The notes below the pieces were generated by a model. The model ran no database searches. It was not told where the DNA came from and saw nothing but the letters and a program-made list of their open reading frames with translations. The position numbers and the translations under genes were made by a program. From positions 2,170,001-2,234,000 of the forward strand of contig NZ_CBDDJZ010000001.1 of NCBI RefSeq assembly GCF_965229915.1: 64,000 nucleotides of DNA, given 5' to 3'. This document shows positions 44,539 to 55,100 of the stretch, in pieces. This stretch comes from Marinoscillum sp965229915. Lineage in GTDB: Bacteria > Bacteroidota > Bacteroidia > Cytophagales > Cyclobacteriaceae. The first letter of the stretch is position 1; the number at the start of each line of letters is the position of its first letter.

Positions 44539-45495
44539 ATGAGAAATCTAGTCTTTGTCCTTGTTTCACTGATTGCCTCTTTTGCCATCGCCCAGTGTCC
44601 AAAAGAATCCATTATCCAGTTAATTGAGGTAGCCAATCAACTAAAAACCCAACTGGTCGAAAGCTACTGGCAGGAATGGTCAGAAGTGAAGATGCCCATA
44701 CTCCAAATAGATGATGAATCAGAATTCCTTTTTAACACTCAGAGTTCTGACACCACTTTTCACCAGAGCTGTGAGAACTATCTCTCCAGACCTACTTCAC
44801 TCAACAAATCTCTGCTGGCTACATTCCCTTTGGTAGATGGACAACCGACCATCGTAGTAGGAACACCAGAGAATACGGGTAAGTCTCCTGAGGCATGGAC
44901 CATAACGCTACTTCACGAGCATTTTCATCAGCTTCAGTTTTCCCACCCCAATTACTACTCCGCACAAAAAGCGCTTCAACTGGATAATGGTGACCAAACG
45001 GGTATGTGGATGCTGAACTATCCTTTTCCCTATGATCAAAAGCCTGTCAATACCCACCTCAAAGCTATAGCTGCTAATTTGCTGAGATTGGATTCACTGG
45101 ACCCGAGGGAGGTTTTACTCACTCACAAGACGCTCAAGAATCAGTTACGAGAACAGCTGGGTGAAGACCATTACAAATACCTGAACCTACAACTATGGCA
45201 AGAAGGATATGCTCGATTTGTTGAGCTGGACCTGACTCAAAAGTGGATTGAGAATTTTGATCAAATAAAGCAGAACCAGTTTCAGCTAGAAGAAATCCTC
45301 ACACTGCAACAGCAGCAAGAAGAGGAATACACAACACATCTGGAGAGGAGTTCACCAATGGAGCTCAAACGTGTCTATTTCTACGCATTGGGAGCTGCTG
45401 AAGCCAATCTCATCAACGAGGTAAATCCCCAGTGGAAGTCTGCCTACTTTGATAGTTTGTTCACCACAGATCACCTATTGAAAACAGTGGAATAA
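44539..45495 (+). CDS. Exported HExxH protein, putative zinc peptidase
   Basis: The ATG at 44539 gives 318 aa with a signal peptide MRNLVFVLVSLIASFAIAQC; the upstream TTG at 44515 adds only a polar lead. The motif HEHFHQ at residues 126-131 (H126, E127, H130) fits a gluzincin-type zinc site. A third ligand is not obvious; E246-type positions in a later helix (QEGYARFVELDL) are candidates. I do not recognise the family. The Cys right after the signal peptide does not form a clear lipobox. Its promoter region is shared with the regulator run. Confidence 0.6.
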   Translation: MRNLVFVLVSLIASFAIAQCPKESIIQLIEVANQLKTQLVESYWQEWSEVKMPILQIDDESEFLFNTQSSDTTFHQSCENYLSRPTSLNKSLLATFPLVDGQPTIVVGTPENTGKSPEAWTITLLHEHFHQLQFSHPNYYSAQKALQLDNGDQTGMWMLNYPFPYDQKPVNTHLKAIAANLLRLDSLDPREVLLTHKTLKNQLREQLGEDHYKYLNLQLWQEGYARFVELDLTQKWIENFDQIKQNQFQLEEILTLQQQQEEEYTTHLERSSPMELKRVYFYALGAAEANLINEVNPQWKSAYFDSLFTTDHLLKTVE

Positions 45496-45603
45496 CGCGC
45501 CCATCGGTTTTTAAGCTATAGCTTAAGGATTAGTTGAAGAAGATTTTTTAACTTCAATGAGGTAAATGTCATGTTTATCGCCAATTCACCTAACCTAACG
45601 CCT

Positions 45604-46265
45604 ATGTCTAATCTTCTCACCATTGCCTCCTCACAGCTAGGCCAAAAAGAAATCAGCGGTCCTGAAGACAACCCCACCATTGTCAATTATGCACATGATA
45701 TTGGTCTAAACTGGATCAATGACGATGAGACCCCATGGTGTTCCGTATTCATGGGATGGTGTGCCAAGCAAGCCGGTCTCAGTTTTCCTAAAGTGCCCTT
45801 GCACGCTCCTGGATGCGAGTAGGTCAGAGCACCTCTGATCCTGAGCCGGGAGATGTGGTGGTGTTCTGGCGTGAAAGCATTGAGAGTTACAAAGGTCATG
45901 TTGGTCTTTTTCTGGGTTATTCCATAGATCAGTCACGTATCTACTGTCTTGGAGGCAACCAGGGGAATCAGGTGAGCATATCTGCACAGCCAGCCAACCG
46001 GCTTCTTGGGTTCAGGAGGTTGCAGCCAAGCAAAATCTGGAAGTTACCAGCCGTGTATTTACGCCTAGACGATACCGGTGCACAAGTAGTGCTGCTACAA
46101 GACATCTTAAAGCACCTGGGATATCCAGTGGGAACTTCGGATGGAATTTTCGGTCCAAAAACGGAACAGTGCCTCCGGAGACTGCAGGCGGAAGGGAGAC
46201 TCCAGGCAGATGGCGTCTATGGCCATGACACCAAAAATTATCTAAACACAGTACTGAACGAATAG
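45604..46265 (+). pseudogene. TIGR02594-like peptidoglycan hydrolase with PG-binding domain, frameshifted
   Basis: The N-terminal part (MSNLLTIASSQLGQKEISG, WINDDETPWCSVFMGWCAKQ) matches the TIGR02594/CHAP-like cysteine hydrolases, with the catalytic Cys in PWC and the His in GHVGLFLG. The frame stops at 45820 just after the A run at 45790-45792. One base over, the reading SALARSWMRVGQ restores the family pattern and runs to 46265. The C-terminal roughly 70 residues are a peptidoglycan-binding domain (LRLDDTGAQVVLLQDILKHL, SDGIFGPKTEQCLRRLQ). It probably cleaves peptidoglycan cross-links or amides. A single missing A explains the break. The start at 45571 is possible but less like the family. 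Confidence 0.8.
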
Positions 46266-46267
46266 CT

Positions 46268-47241
46268 ATGACTGCTTTTGCATTTTTAGACCTGGTTATA
46301 GGTCTTGTTTTCATTTACCTCATCTTCAGTTTGGCGGCCTCCACCATTCGAGAGATGTATGCTAACCTTCGCAACCTTAGAGCCAAAAACCTGGAAAAAT
46401 GGGTGCTGAATAGCTTGCAGCAGGAAGGGTTTGGCCAGCAACTACTGGATCATCCGTGATCAAAGGTATTTCTAGAAAAGGTCGTAAACCTAGCTACATT
46501 CCACCAGAGCTTTTTGCGGATGTATTTCTCCAGATCATTCATGATCAGGATGACACTCATACGACTTACAATGCACTTAGCCTGGAGCAGAAAATTAGGG
46601 TTACAGACTTGCTGACCAATGGTTTCAAAACTTATCTCCTGCAAAAAATATCAGATGCCAAGGGAGATGTCAACGAGGGCAAAAAAGCCATTATGGACTG
46701 GTTTGATAATTCGATGATGCGGATCGGCGGTACTTACAAGAAGAAGAGCCAGCGTGCATTACTGATCATTTCTCTGGTGCTTGTTTCCTGGGCCAATGTG
46801 GATACGCTCAGGATTGCGAGTCACTTGCACGAAAACCCCAAAGTGGCGGAAAGCATCGCTAATAAAGCGGCACTCTATGTTCAGGATTCCACCGTCATAA
46901 ACTACATCAATAAGCTCAAAAGTCAGCGTGAGACACCATCTGACAGTGTGCTAACGAGGATGCAACAAGACTATCAAAAACTAAAGAGCCTTCAGACTGA
47001 ATGGGAAAATCATGAGTTACCCATCAGCTGGACCAACGATCCCTGGCGGTTGAGTTTGAAACAGGAAAACACCTGGTGGAATCACACCAAAGGGTTCCTG
47101 GCCAAGCTCATAGGTCTCCTGGTTTCGGCAATGGCCATTTCCCTGGGTGCACCCTTTTGGTTCGAAATGCTCAACAAACTGGTCAACCTCCGCGGTGATG
47201 GCAATAACCCTTCAGGAAAACCTAAACCAAGCAAATCATGA
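46268..47241 (+). pseudogene. Membrane protein of unknown function, frameshifted
   Basis: The first frame encodes an N-terminal membrane helix (FLDLVIGLVFIYLIFSLAA) and ends at 46459 after LLDHP. Shifting one base at the CC run (46454-46455) continues VIKGISRKGRKPSYIPPELF to 47241 with two more hydrophobic helices (LLIISLVLVSWANV; LIGLLVSAMAISLGAPFW). I recall related single-chain proteins joining DHPLIKG-like text without a break. The restored length is about 324 aa. The last bases overlap the patatin start (ATGA), so the three genes form one operon. Function is unknown. Confidence 0.75.
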
Positions 47242-48227
47242 AGCCTATCAACATACTCTCCATCGATGGTGGTGGCATTCGGGGAATTGTACCCGGCACC
47301 ATATTGGTCCAATGTGAGCAGGAATTTGGGATCAAAGTAGCCGACTACTTCGATTTCATAGCTGGTACCAGCACCGGCGGAATACTCACCTGTGCCTATC
47401 TCTGTCCATCTGATGATGACCTTACCAAGGCAAAGTTTACCGCAGAAGAAGTTGTGGGTCTCTATTTTGACAAAGGCAAGCAGATTTTTGATGACCCGTT
47501 TTTTCATAAGCTAAGGTCCATTTGGGGAGTCTTTGGGGCCAAATTCCCCGGCAAAGGTATCGATAGCGCACTGCAGGAGTATTTCGGTGAGGTTTGGCTG
47601 AGTCAGCTATTGAAGCCTTGCCTGATTACGTCCTACGACATCACCAATCGCAATGGTCACTTCTTCACACAGCATGATGCTAAAGTGAAGACAGATTATG
47701 ACTTTCTAATCAAAAATGTTTCCAGAGCCACATCCGCTGCACCTACCTATTTTGACTGTGCCCATATCGAAAACAAAGATGGGGAGACTTTCACGCTGGT
47801 GGATGGCGGAGTGTTTGTAAACAATCCCGCCATGTGCGCTTATGCGGAGATCAGAGATGGTTTTAAAAATAGTGAAGGAAACCCTGCGACGGCCAAAGAC
47901 ATGAAAATTCTTTCACTGGGAACAGGTTTTTCCAAAAAACATTACCTCTACCAAAAGGCCAGGAAATGGGGTATGGCCCAGTGGGTGAGACCAGTTATTG
48001 ATATCATGATGTCCGGTAGTGTGGAGGTGGATGATTTTTATCTCAAAAGAATCTTCGAAACCACAGATCACCCGAATCAGTATTTGCGGATCAACTCCAA
48101 GATGCCCGGAGATGTAGATCCGGAAATGGACAATGTAACGCAAGCCAATATGACTGCACTCAAAAACCTGGGTGAAGAACTTTTTCAAGCTAATAAAGAA
48201 CAATTAGCCAGGTGGTTTGAGGTCTAA
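47238..48227 (+). CDS. Patatin-like phospholipase
   Basis: This 329-aa protein has the oxyanion motif DGGGIRG at 10-16, the nucleophile elbow GTSTGG with S45 and the catalytic Asp in VDGG (D189). These are the Ser-Asp dyad features of patatins, which release fatty acids from phospholipids. There is no signal peptide, so it is probably cytoplasmic or acts on the inner membrane. It overlaps the upstream membrane-protein gene. No nucleotide cyclase, ubiquitin-like or sensor gene lies nearby, so a CBASS role is not supported. Confidence 0.88.
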   Translation: MKPINILSIDGGGIRGIVPGTILVQCEQEFGIKVADYFDFIAGTSTGGILTCAYLCPSDDDLTKAKFTAEEVVGLYFDKGKQIFDDPFFHKLRSIWGVFGAKFPGKGIDSALQEYFGEVWLSQLLKPCLITSYDITNRNGHFFTQHDAKVKTDYDFLIKNVSRATSAAPTYFDCAHIENKDGETFTLVDGGVFVNNPAMCAYAEIRDGFKNSEGNPATAKDMKILSLGTGFSKKHYLYQKARKWGMAQWVRPVIDIMMSGSVEVDDFYLKRIFETTDHPNQYLRINSKMPGDVDPEMDNVTQANMTALKNLGEELFQANKEQLARWFEV

Positions 48228-48291
48228 ATATTTCATTCACATTTGATGGGGCAGGCGCACCAATCACTCATCATTTTCGTTAAGAAAAAGT

Positions 48292-48933
48292 ATGAATAAT
48301 CCTATCACCTATTACAAACGAAAGGAGGAACTGCTAAATGTGATTACTCACCTGGCAGGATTGGTCCTAAGTATAGCCGGATTGGCACTTTTGGTCACTT
48401 TTGCCTCTATCTATGGTTCGGTCTGGCACATTGTGAGCTTTTCTATTTTTGGATCCACCCTGGTGTTGCTATACCTGGCATCCACCTTGTATCATGCCGC
48501 TAAAAAAAAACAGCTTAGAAAACGTCTCAATGTTTTTGATCACTCTGCCATCTACGTACTGATAGCAGGGACTTATACTCCCTTTTGTCTGGTGACCCTC
48601 AATGGATGGGTGGGATGGACACTGTTTGGCATTACCTGGGGATTAGCCATTGCAGGAGTAACACTTAAGGTGTTTTTTACTGGCCGGTTCAACCTACTTT
48701 CTACGATAGGCTACGTAGCGATGGGATGGATAGCAATCGTTGCAGCTAAACCGCTTTTCGAACAGTTGTCAAGTGGCGCACTTTGGTTTTTGATATTAGG
48801 TGGAGTGAGTTATACCATTGGTGCAATCTTTTACCTATTGGATCGCATGAAATACAACCATGCCATCTTCCATGTATGGGTGCTACTGGGTAGCATACTG
48901 CACTTCATCGCAGTGTTCTTCTTTTTACTCTAA
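48292..48933 (+). CDS. Hemolysin III / PAQR family membrane protein
   Basis: This 213-aa protein has seven predicted membrane helices. The family marks include EELLNVITHLAG near the start, STLYHAA (LYHA motif), FDHSAIYVLIAGTYTPF and a C-terminal FHVWVLLGSILHFIAVFFF with the conserved histidines that coordinate metal in PAQR proteins. The biological role in bacteria is not settled. It converges with the next gene, overlapping by 4 bp. Confidence 0.9.
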   Translation: MNNPITYYKRKEELLNVITHLAGLVLSIAGLALLVTFASIYGSVWHIVSFSIFGSTLVLLYLASTLYHAAKKKQLRKRLNVFDHSAIYVLIAGTYTPFCLVTLNGWVGWTLFGITWGLAIAGVTLKVFFTGRFNLLSTIGYVAMGWIAIVAAKPLFEQLSSGALWFLILGGVSYTIGAIFYLLDRMKYNHAIFHVWVLLGSILHFIAVFFFLL

Positions 48934-49355
48934 GCCACAGCCTCTAACTGAAAATCCAGGTCAAACAGCTCAGAAAAAGCTTCACCTAATTCTCGCATGT
49001 TATCATCCTCGGATTGATACTTCCAGATGATCCTGGCTACTCGGTTTCTTTGCTTGAAGTATTTCAGGTTATCAAAAAACTTGAACAACACTTTAGTGGT
49101 CTTATGGCCAAAAATGGTCAACTCGAACGCTACAGTAGCTGATCTCTTTTCATGAAGGTCATCATAGACCTGATCCACGATCGGACGAAAAAATGCCTCA
49201 GCCTCTTCTAGCGTAGATGGCCCTACAATGTCCAGTCTTCGTTCACAGGAATTGTACAAAATCCGTGGTGACTGATCAGATCCTGGATGCTCGATGCTGG
49301 TATCTGAGGAGTAGCTAACGTTAGCTGGTATCAAGGTTTCAATAGCTGAATTCAT
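48930..49355 (-). CDS. SiaC-like (DUF1987) regulatory phosphoprotein
   Basis: This 141-aa protein matches the DUF1987 layout: ILYNSCERRLDIVGPS, then the strand FELTIFGHKTTKVLFKFF and the acidic C-terminal part IIWKYQSEDDNMRELGEAFSE. In Pseudomonas, SiaC binds the diguanylate cyclase SiaD and is phosphorylated at a Thr by SiaB. Here a KTT motif sits at the matching place. No partner genes lie nearby. A CTACC/GGTAG dyad lies 125 nt upstream. Confidence 0.75.
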   Translation of the reverse strand: MNSAIETLIPANVSYSSDTSIEHPGSDQSPRILYNSCERRLDIVGPSTLEEAEAFFRPIVDQVYDDLHEKRSATVAFELTIFGHKTTKVLFKFFDNLKYFKQRNRVARIIWKYQSEDDNMRELGEAFSELFDLDFQLEAVA

Positions 49356-49479
49356 ATCACTTTTGAGTTGATTATAAATGATTGATGATACAAAGGTGAT
49401 ACGATCTTAGGACGGGTGAAACAGCAGAATACGTATTGTAAAAGATTAGGGGTATCACTTACCTGACACTTAATAATAC

Positions 49480-49497
49480 CTACCTGAATTAGGGTAG
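49480..49497. promoter_or_regulatory. CTACC/GGTAG dyad upstream of the SiaC-like gene
   Basis: CTACCTGAATTAGGGTAG resembles the dyads upstream of cargos C to E, but the spacing between arms is 8 rather than 6 and only one clear copy is present. Confidence 0.3.
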
Positions 49498-49507
49498 TCG
49501 AGGAGCG

Positions 49508-49720
49508 CTAGTGAGTGGCAGTGATAGCATCAGCTAATTCGAGATCACTTTCATCATAGCTGGTATTCCCTATTTTATCATCATGGTATTGCCAGGAACA
49601 CTGGTACCTGATCTTACCAAATTGATTATGGTATATTTTTCTAACAATCATGGGGAGTGGCGATACCTCGTCTTTGAGTACGACTGGATCTCCCACCGAA
49701 AAAAGTGGCGTAGTTTTCAT
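49508..49720 (-). CDS. Small YodC/DUF2158-like protein
   Basis: The ATG at 49720 gives 70 aa (MKTTPLFSVGDPVVLKDEVS), which fits the usual DUF2158 start better than the 89-codon version from 49777. The pattern FSVGDPVVLK, then YQCSWQYHDD and SYDESDLE matches small YodC-type beta proteins of unknown function. The spacing from its neighbours suggests it is on its own. Confidence 0.55.
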   Translation of the reverse strand: MKTTPLFSVGDPVVLKDEVSPLPMIVRKIYHNQFGKIRYQCSWQYHDDKIGNTSYDESDLELADAITATH

Positions 49721-49837
49721 ACAAACATTGGTTGAACCTGAATAGCTGTATATCAAAACTAGCTCATCCCCGAACAAAGTCTATGAGTAAATTACCAGCA
49801 TTGAACAATTAGGTAAATCCCTGATTTACAAGCGGAT

Positions 49838-51397
49838 TTAGCTCAGCTTCCGGGCCACTGCCTCCATGACTTTCTCACCATCCATAGCTGCAGAGGCTAT
49901 ACCTCCAGCAAACCCGGCACCTTCCCCACAGGGAAACAAACCACTGATCTGAGTATGCTCCATGGTATGTGGGTCTCTAGGTATCCGCACCGGTGATGAA
50001 GTGCGGCTTTCTACCCCGATGATCTGTGCGTCGTTGGTCAAATATCCCGGCATCTTTTTGCCAAAGGCCCGAAATCCCTGTTTGAGTCTGGACGAAATAA
50101 AATCAGGTAGCACTTCGTCCATCGACACGGAATTCAATCCTGGCTGGTAAGAGGTGGTGTTGAGGGAAGAGGAGGTCTTGCCTTCAACAAAATCAACCAG
50201 ACGCTGGGCTGGGGCCACCTGGCGCTTACCTCCAGCCTCCCACGCACGTTGCTCCACAGATGCCTGAAACTCCATAGCGGATAGCTCGCCATACCTAGCG
50301 AAGTGCTGGATATCTTCCAGTTCCACTGCTACGACTATCCCGGAGTTGGCAAAGGCGCTGTTCCGTCTGGATGGACTCATTCCATTGACCACTATCTCCC
50401 CAGGTGCAGTTGCAGCCGGTACAATAAAGCCCCCAGGACACATGCAAAAGCTGAATACGCCACGCTCCACCTGATGATAATTGGTTTGACTAACCAGACT
50501 GTAAGACGAAGCAGGCAAGTAGAGCCCTCTGTCTTCACAGTGATATTGGATGCGATCTATTGCTTGCTGGGGATGCTCTACACGTACACCTAGTGCAAAA
50601 GGTTTAGCCTCTATAAGTATGCTCCTCTGGTGTAAGAGTCTAAAAATATCACGGGCAGAATGACCTGTCGCCAGAATAGTGGCCACTCCTCGTACTTGCA
50701 AGCCGTCCGCCAAAACCACTCCTCGGAGTTGATCGCCATCCAATATTAAATCAGTCACCTTGCTATCAAATAAAACCTCTCCTCCAGAACGAATGATAGT
50801 TTCTCTCAGTGCTGTAACCAGGTTGGGCAACTTGTTGGTGCCAATGTGCGGGTGTGCATCCACGATAATCTCAGGTGTGGCCCCATGAGCCACCAATATT
50901 TCAAATACCCGCCTTACACTACCTCTTTTCTTTGATCGGGTATAAAGCTTCCCGTCTGAGTAGGTACCAGCGCCACCCTCTCCAAAACAATAATTACTCT
51001 CTGGATTTACCTGATGTTCTTTATTGATGGCAGCCAAATCTCTCCGGCGTGCGCGAACGTCCTTTCCACGCTCCAGCACAATGGGTCGGTAACCCAGCTC
51101 TATCGCTCGCAGTGCTGCAAACAATCCGGCGGGACCAGCACCAACTATGACCACTTCCGGCTGTCCGGATACATCGTGTTGGTCCGGTTGATACTCTACA
51201 TATTCTGTGGTGATGGGTCTGGTATCTGCCTCTATGCGTAAGTTTACTTTGATCTTTTTTTGACGTGCATCTATAGACCGCTTAGCCACCATGAAGTACT
51301 CCTCACGAGATATCAACCCCTCGCTGATTAGATGATTTTCGAGATGATTTTCATCCAGACCTACCTCAGGTGACACTACAATGTTGAACTCACGCAT
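49838..51397 (-). CDS. FAD-dependent dehydrogenase (COG2509 type)
   Basis: The ATG at 51397 gives 519 aa (MREFNIVVSPEVGLDE), the usual N-terminus of this family. The ORF start at 51520 would leave no divergent promoter space. After an N-terminal small domain, the Rossmann motif VVIVGAGPAGLFAALRA at about 80-97 binds FAD. ERGKDVRARRRD, CFGEGGAGTYSDGKL and the final FPCGEGAGFAGGIASAAMDG complete the flavoprotein signature. It is probably a cytoplasmic flavin oxidoreductase. The substrate is not known. Confidence 0.88.
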   Translation of the reverse strand: MREFNIVVSPEVGLDENHLENHLISEGLISREEYFMVAKRSIDARQKKIKVNLRIEADTRPITTEYVEYQPDQHDVSGQPEVVIVGAGPAGLFAALRAIELGYRPIVLERGKDVRARRRDLAAINKEHQVNPESNYCFGEGGAGTYSDGKLYTRSKKRGSVRRVFEILVAHGATPEIIVDAHPHIGTNKLPNLVTALRETIIRSGGEVLFDSKVTDLILDGDQLRGVVLADGLQVRGVATILATGHSARDIFRLLHQRSILIEAKPFALGVRVEHPQQAIDRIQYHCEDRGLYLPASSYSLVSQTNYHQVERGVFSFCMCPGGFIVPAATAPGEIVVNGMSPSRRNSAFANSGIVVAVELEDIQHFARYGELSAMEFQASVEQRAWEAGGKRQVAPAQRLVDFVEGKTSSSLNTTSYQPGLNSVSMDEVLPDFISSRLKQGFRAFGKKMPGYLTNDAQIIGVESRTSSPVRIPRDPHTMEHTQISGLFPCGEGAGFAGGIASAAMDGEKVMEAVARKLS

Positions 51398-51520
51398 GTC
51401 TGCAAAAGTAGAATAAACACCGCAGGAATATTTCGACCGCCTGTCATCAATTTGATCAAGTGTTATGGAATTCGTTGAGATTCTAACTATTTTTAGTGAA
51501 CCACCATACCTAGACAGCAT

Positions 51521-52099
51521 ATGAACACGCCAGATGATGTGAGAAGAAAGAAGCTCTCTTACTTATTTGATATTCTTGATTCCAATAAAAATCAACTACT
51601 CCAACCTGACGACTTTGTGGAAGTAGCTGAGAAAATGTGTGACACGCTCAATTACTCGGAGAGCGATAAGGATAGACTACAACTGCGACTCAAAGCACTC
51701 CGTATTTATGTGCAGCTACTTACTGACATGGGCAAGTCAGATGTCTCCATAAACCGAGAGGAGTGGTGCCAGTTTTTCACAACAGATAGTGACTCAGAAA
51801 CGTCTACTGCACGGAGATACATCTTCCGTACAGCTGCTTATATCTTTCACCTTTTTGACCAAAACTCAGACCATGTGATCTCCAGAGAAGAGTACCTGGA
51901 CATGTTTCGGATCTACCAGATCGATCTAAGCTATTCAGAAATTGGCTTTGAAAAGCTGGATAGTAACAAGGATGGAAAAATATCTTTGAAAGAAATGGTC
52001 AGTGGTTTTCAGGATTTTCTCTTATCCGCAGATCCAGAAGCTGCTGGCAACTGGATCTTTGGTGATTGGGAGAACACTTCTACTGCCCATACAAGCTAA
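51521..52099 (+). CDS. EF-hand calcium-binding protein
   Basis: This 192-aa protein has three recognisable EF-hand loops: DSNKNQLLQPDD near residue 18, DQNSDHVISREE near 117 and DSNKDGKISLKE near 150. A fourth, degenerate region lies around 70 (DMGKSDVSINREE). It has no signal peptide. It is probably a cytosolic calcium buffer or sensor of the calexcitin-like layout seen in some bacteria. It converges with the M43 protease gene, with 1 bp between stops. Confidence 0.85.
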   Translation: MNTPDDVRRKKLSYLFDILDSNKNQLLQPDDFVEVAEKMCDTLNYSESDKDRLQLRLKALRIYVQLLTDMGKSDVSINREEWCQFFTTDSDSETSTARRYIFRTAAYIFHLFDQNSDHVISREEYLDMFRIYQIDLSYSEIGFEKLDSNKDGKISLKEMVSGFQDFLLSADPEAAGNWIFGDWENTSTAHTS

Positions 52100-52100
52100 A

Positions 52101-55100
52101 CTACCTATCCAGGACTACCCGCAAGGTACTAACACCTCCAGCTGAGTGTACACGAACCGAGTAGACTCCAGATTTTAACTGAGACAGATCTGCTTCTCTT
52201 GATGAGACTTGAAGCACCCTTCTGCCGGACATGTCATAAAACTCTGCACGTTCCATTTGTTCAAAATCCAGGTGTAGGATTCCGTTTGTCGGATTAGGAT
52301 AGATGCTTCCATGAGACAACTTCTCACCTAAAATCATCATCAGCTCTATGTCCACACTGGCACTGACCGTATCCAGCAGATCGGTCACCTCCACATCAAG
52401 TGAATAAGAGTCAACGCCATCGGGCCACATGGACAGATCAGCAAGAATGGCCCCGCTGAGCTCGTCCACAGAAAAAATCCCATGATCACTGCTTGTAATC
52501 CTATAATAGAGCTGATCGCCATTCGGATCAGAAGCTGCGACCTGACCTATCTCTTCTATGTCATTGCCTAAACCTAACAATGTAATCGCTGAGGATTCCA
52601 CCACGGGAACACCTTCCATCGCTAATCCCCACTGGAAAGCCAAATTAGAGTAGGTATCGATCCAATTGATCCAAAGTTCATCGCCCGCAGACACTTCCAG
52701 AATGGCTGTACTCTGATAGTCTTCTCCACTATCATCAATCTCAGCAATCGGAAAACCACCACAAGCGTCATAGACCAACAGGTAGGTATCTTCAGAAGTG
52801 AAGTACTCCGACGTGATCACCAGATTACCCGCACTCCCTGCTGTAAAGTGATACCAGATGGGAGCAGAAGGTGCCTCCTGTAGACCAGTGGTAATCTCCA
52901 GCGGATCTGAACATACATCCCCGGCTTCAATAGCTACTTCTTCCAGTTCAAATGTAAAAGCAGTTGCTGCCTGGTTTTCCCAGATTATTAACAGCGATTC
53001 ACCAGCATTCAATCCTACTACACTGGTACCTGACAGTCCACTGCTGTAGATTTCACTAACCTGACAGTCAGGTACTGCCCCAACGTATTCGCTCGACTCA
53101 GAGCTTATAATCAATTTTTTATCGGACGACTCCATAGTGTAGCTAAACCAAAATAAACCGGTCTCACTCACAGGCACCTCATTGGTTCCTTGCACAGCTG
53201 TCTCTGGGTTCTCACAAAGTTCACCAGTACTGATGGTAATTTGTTCAAGGTTCCACTCAAATGGCTCTGAGGAATACTCGTTTCCCCAGTAGATGTAAAA
53301 CGTTTCTCCTGCCTTCATATCCGCCAGCAACAGTTTACTTTGATAGCCATCTCCAAAATCATCGTTTTCAGCAAACGGTGCCTCTCCACATTCATCAAAT
53401 ACATACAAGTAGGTATCCGTTGTGGTCAACCCGACCGAGCTTATACTCAAGTCTCCATCAGTTTCGGGTGTATAACTAAACCACATCGGCACATCGCTAC
53501 TTTCATTGACTCCAAGGACAGCAGTTTGTGGCAACGTGCAGAGATCACCTGACTCAAGGTCTTGCTCTATCAGCGTATAATTAATTGTTCCGGGTTGGTC
53601 CAGAAAGCTCTGATCCCAGGCAATGAGCACCTCGTCACCCTGCTCCATTCCTAGTGCCTCCACCACCTGAGTTCCTTCTCCATATATTTCAGTTACCTGG
53701 CAGTCCGACAGCACGTAGATATCCACCTCTTGCTCAGCCTCTATCAGAAGCTTTTGACCATTGGCCAAGACAGTATATACCGACCAAAACAATTCCAAAT
53801 CTGTGGTAATGGTGCCTGAACCAGCGGTAATCTGAGCTGGGTTTTCACAGTCTAGCCCCGCTGGCACTTCTTCTACCGACAAGTTCCAAATGAATGAAGC
53901 ATCCGATGAAAGGTTCTCCCATAGAATTTTCATTTCTTTCCCTTCCTGTAGGGTCAATGTCAAATCAGTCTGGCCATTGCCATCATCTGCATTGCCTGAC
54001 AACAGTTCCAGATCACAACTCTCATATACGGACACGCTCGTCTCTGCCTCAGTCTGCCCTGAGCTCGACAGTGTCAGGTAACCATAGTATGGCATGGTGA
54101 AAGTGTACCAATGAGCAGTCATGGTGGTATTGTTAATTCCCTCTACGGCAGTAGCTGCGGTGGTGCACCCTTCACCTTCCGCCAATGGTTCAGATATCAA
54201 TGTCCAGTCAAATGCTCCACCATCAGCCTCAAACTGGATGAAAATCGACTCATCCTGCTGGATGTTGGTGAGCACCATTTCACCGTCTCCGGCTAACTGT
54301 CGAGTCAACTGCTGACAAGAGCCCGTGTAGACCCGATAAGGCTCTGCGCTATTAATGGTAATCTTCTCGTCTGCGACGGTTTGGGTATAACTATACCAAT
54401 ATTCTCTTAAATCAATAGCAGGCAGACTATTGGTCCCCTCTGAAGCTGTCGCAGACAGACTACAAGCTCCTGCTGCTACCTGATCGGAGGAAGTTAATGT
54501 CCAGTCGAATGATCCCTCAGAACCCAACAAAGTCCAGTAGATGTAGATGGATTGATCCGCATCCATAGCCAGAGCCACTTCTGACTGGTTGGTACCAAAA
54601 GCAGCTTCATTGGTGATGATAGCATTGCCAGCACAATCTGGATGTACTCGCACGACTGTAGAGCGATCTGTTTGGCCCACGGATGAGAGCGTGACAATGG
54701 AAGCCTGAGATGCCGTGTAGGTATACCATCCCTGAGTTTCAGTGGTATTAGTACCCGCCATTGCCACTTCAGCATCTCCACATTGAGCACTGGTAAGTGA
54801 TTGCCTCCTTGGACTGTTTTCCAGAACTATGCGCATCCTGGATTTTTGATCCTGAGTGAAGAGGTTCATACAGGCATCATCTGTATAGTCCATGTAGTTT
54901 TCAATCATATCCTGCAGCTCATCTTCAGGACAGGTATCACTGTCAGAGCACCCAAAGTTGGGCTCGGATGCAGGTGGTGTATCACTGCAGTAATCATCTA
55001 CCGTACACCCACCATCTCCCCAGATATGTCGTAAGCCCAGCCAGTGACCTACCTCATGGGTAGTGGTTCTTCCCTGATCAAAAGGTGAAACTGCACTCCC

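Noticed and set aside
47238..48227. Patatin as the effector of a CBASS-type defence system
   Set aside because: No nucleotide cyclase or ancillary CBASS gene is adjacent; it sits in an operon with a peptidoglycan hydrolase and a membrane protein.
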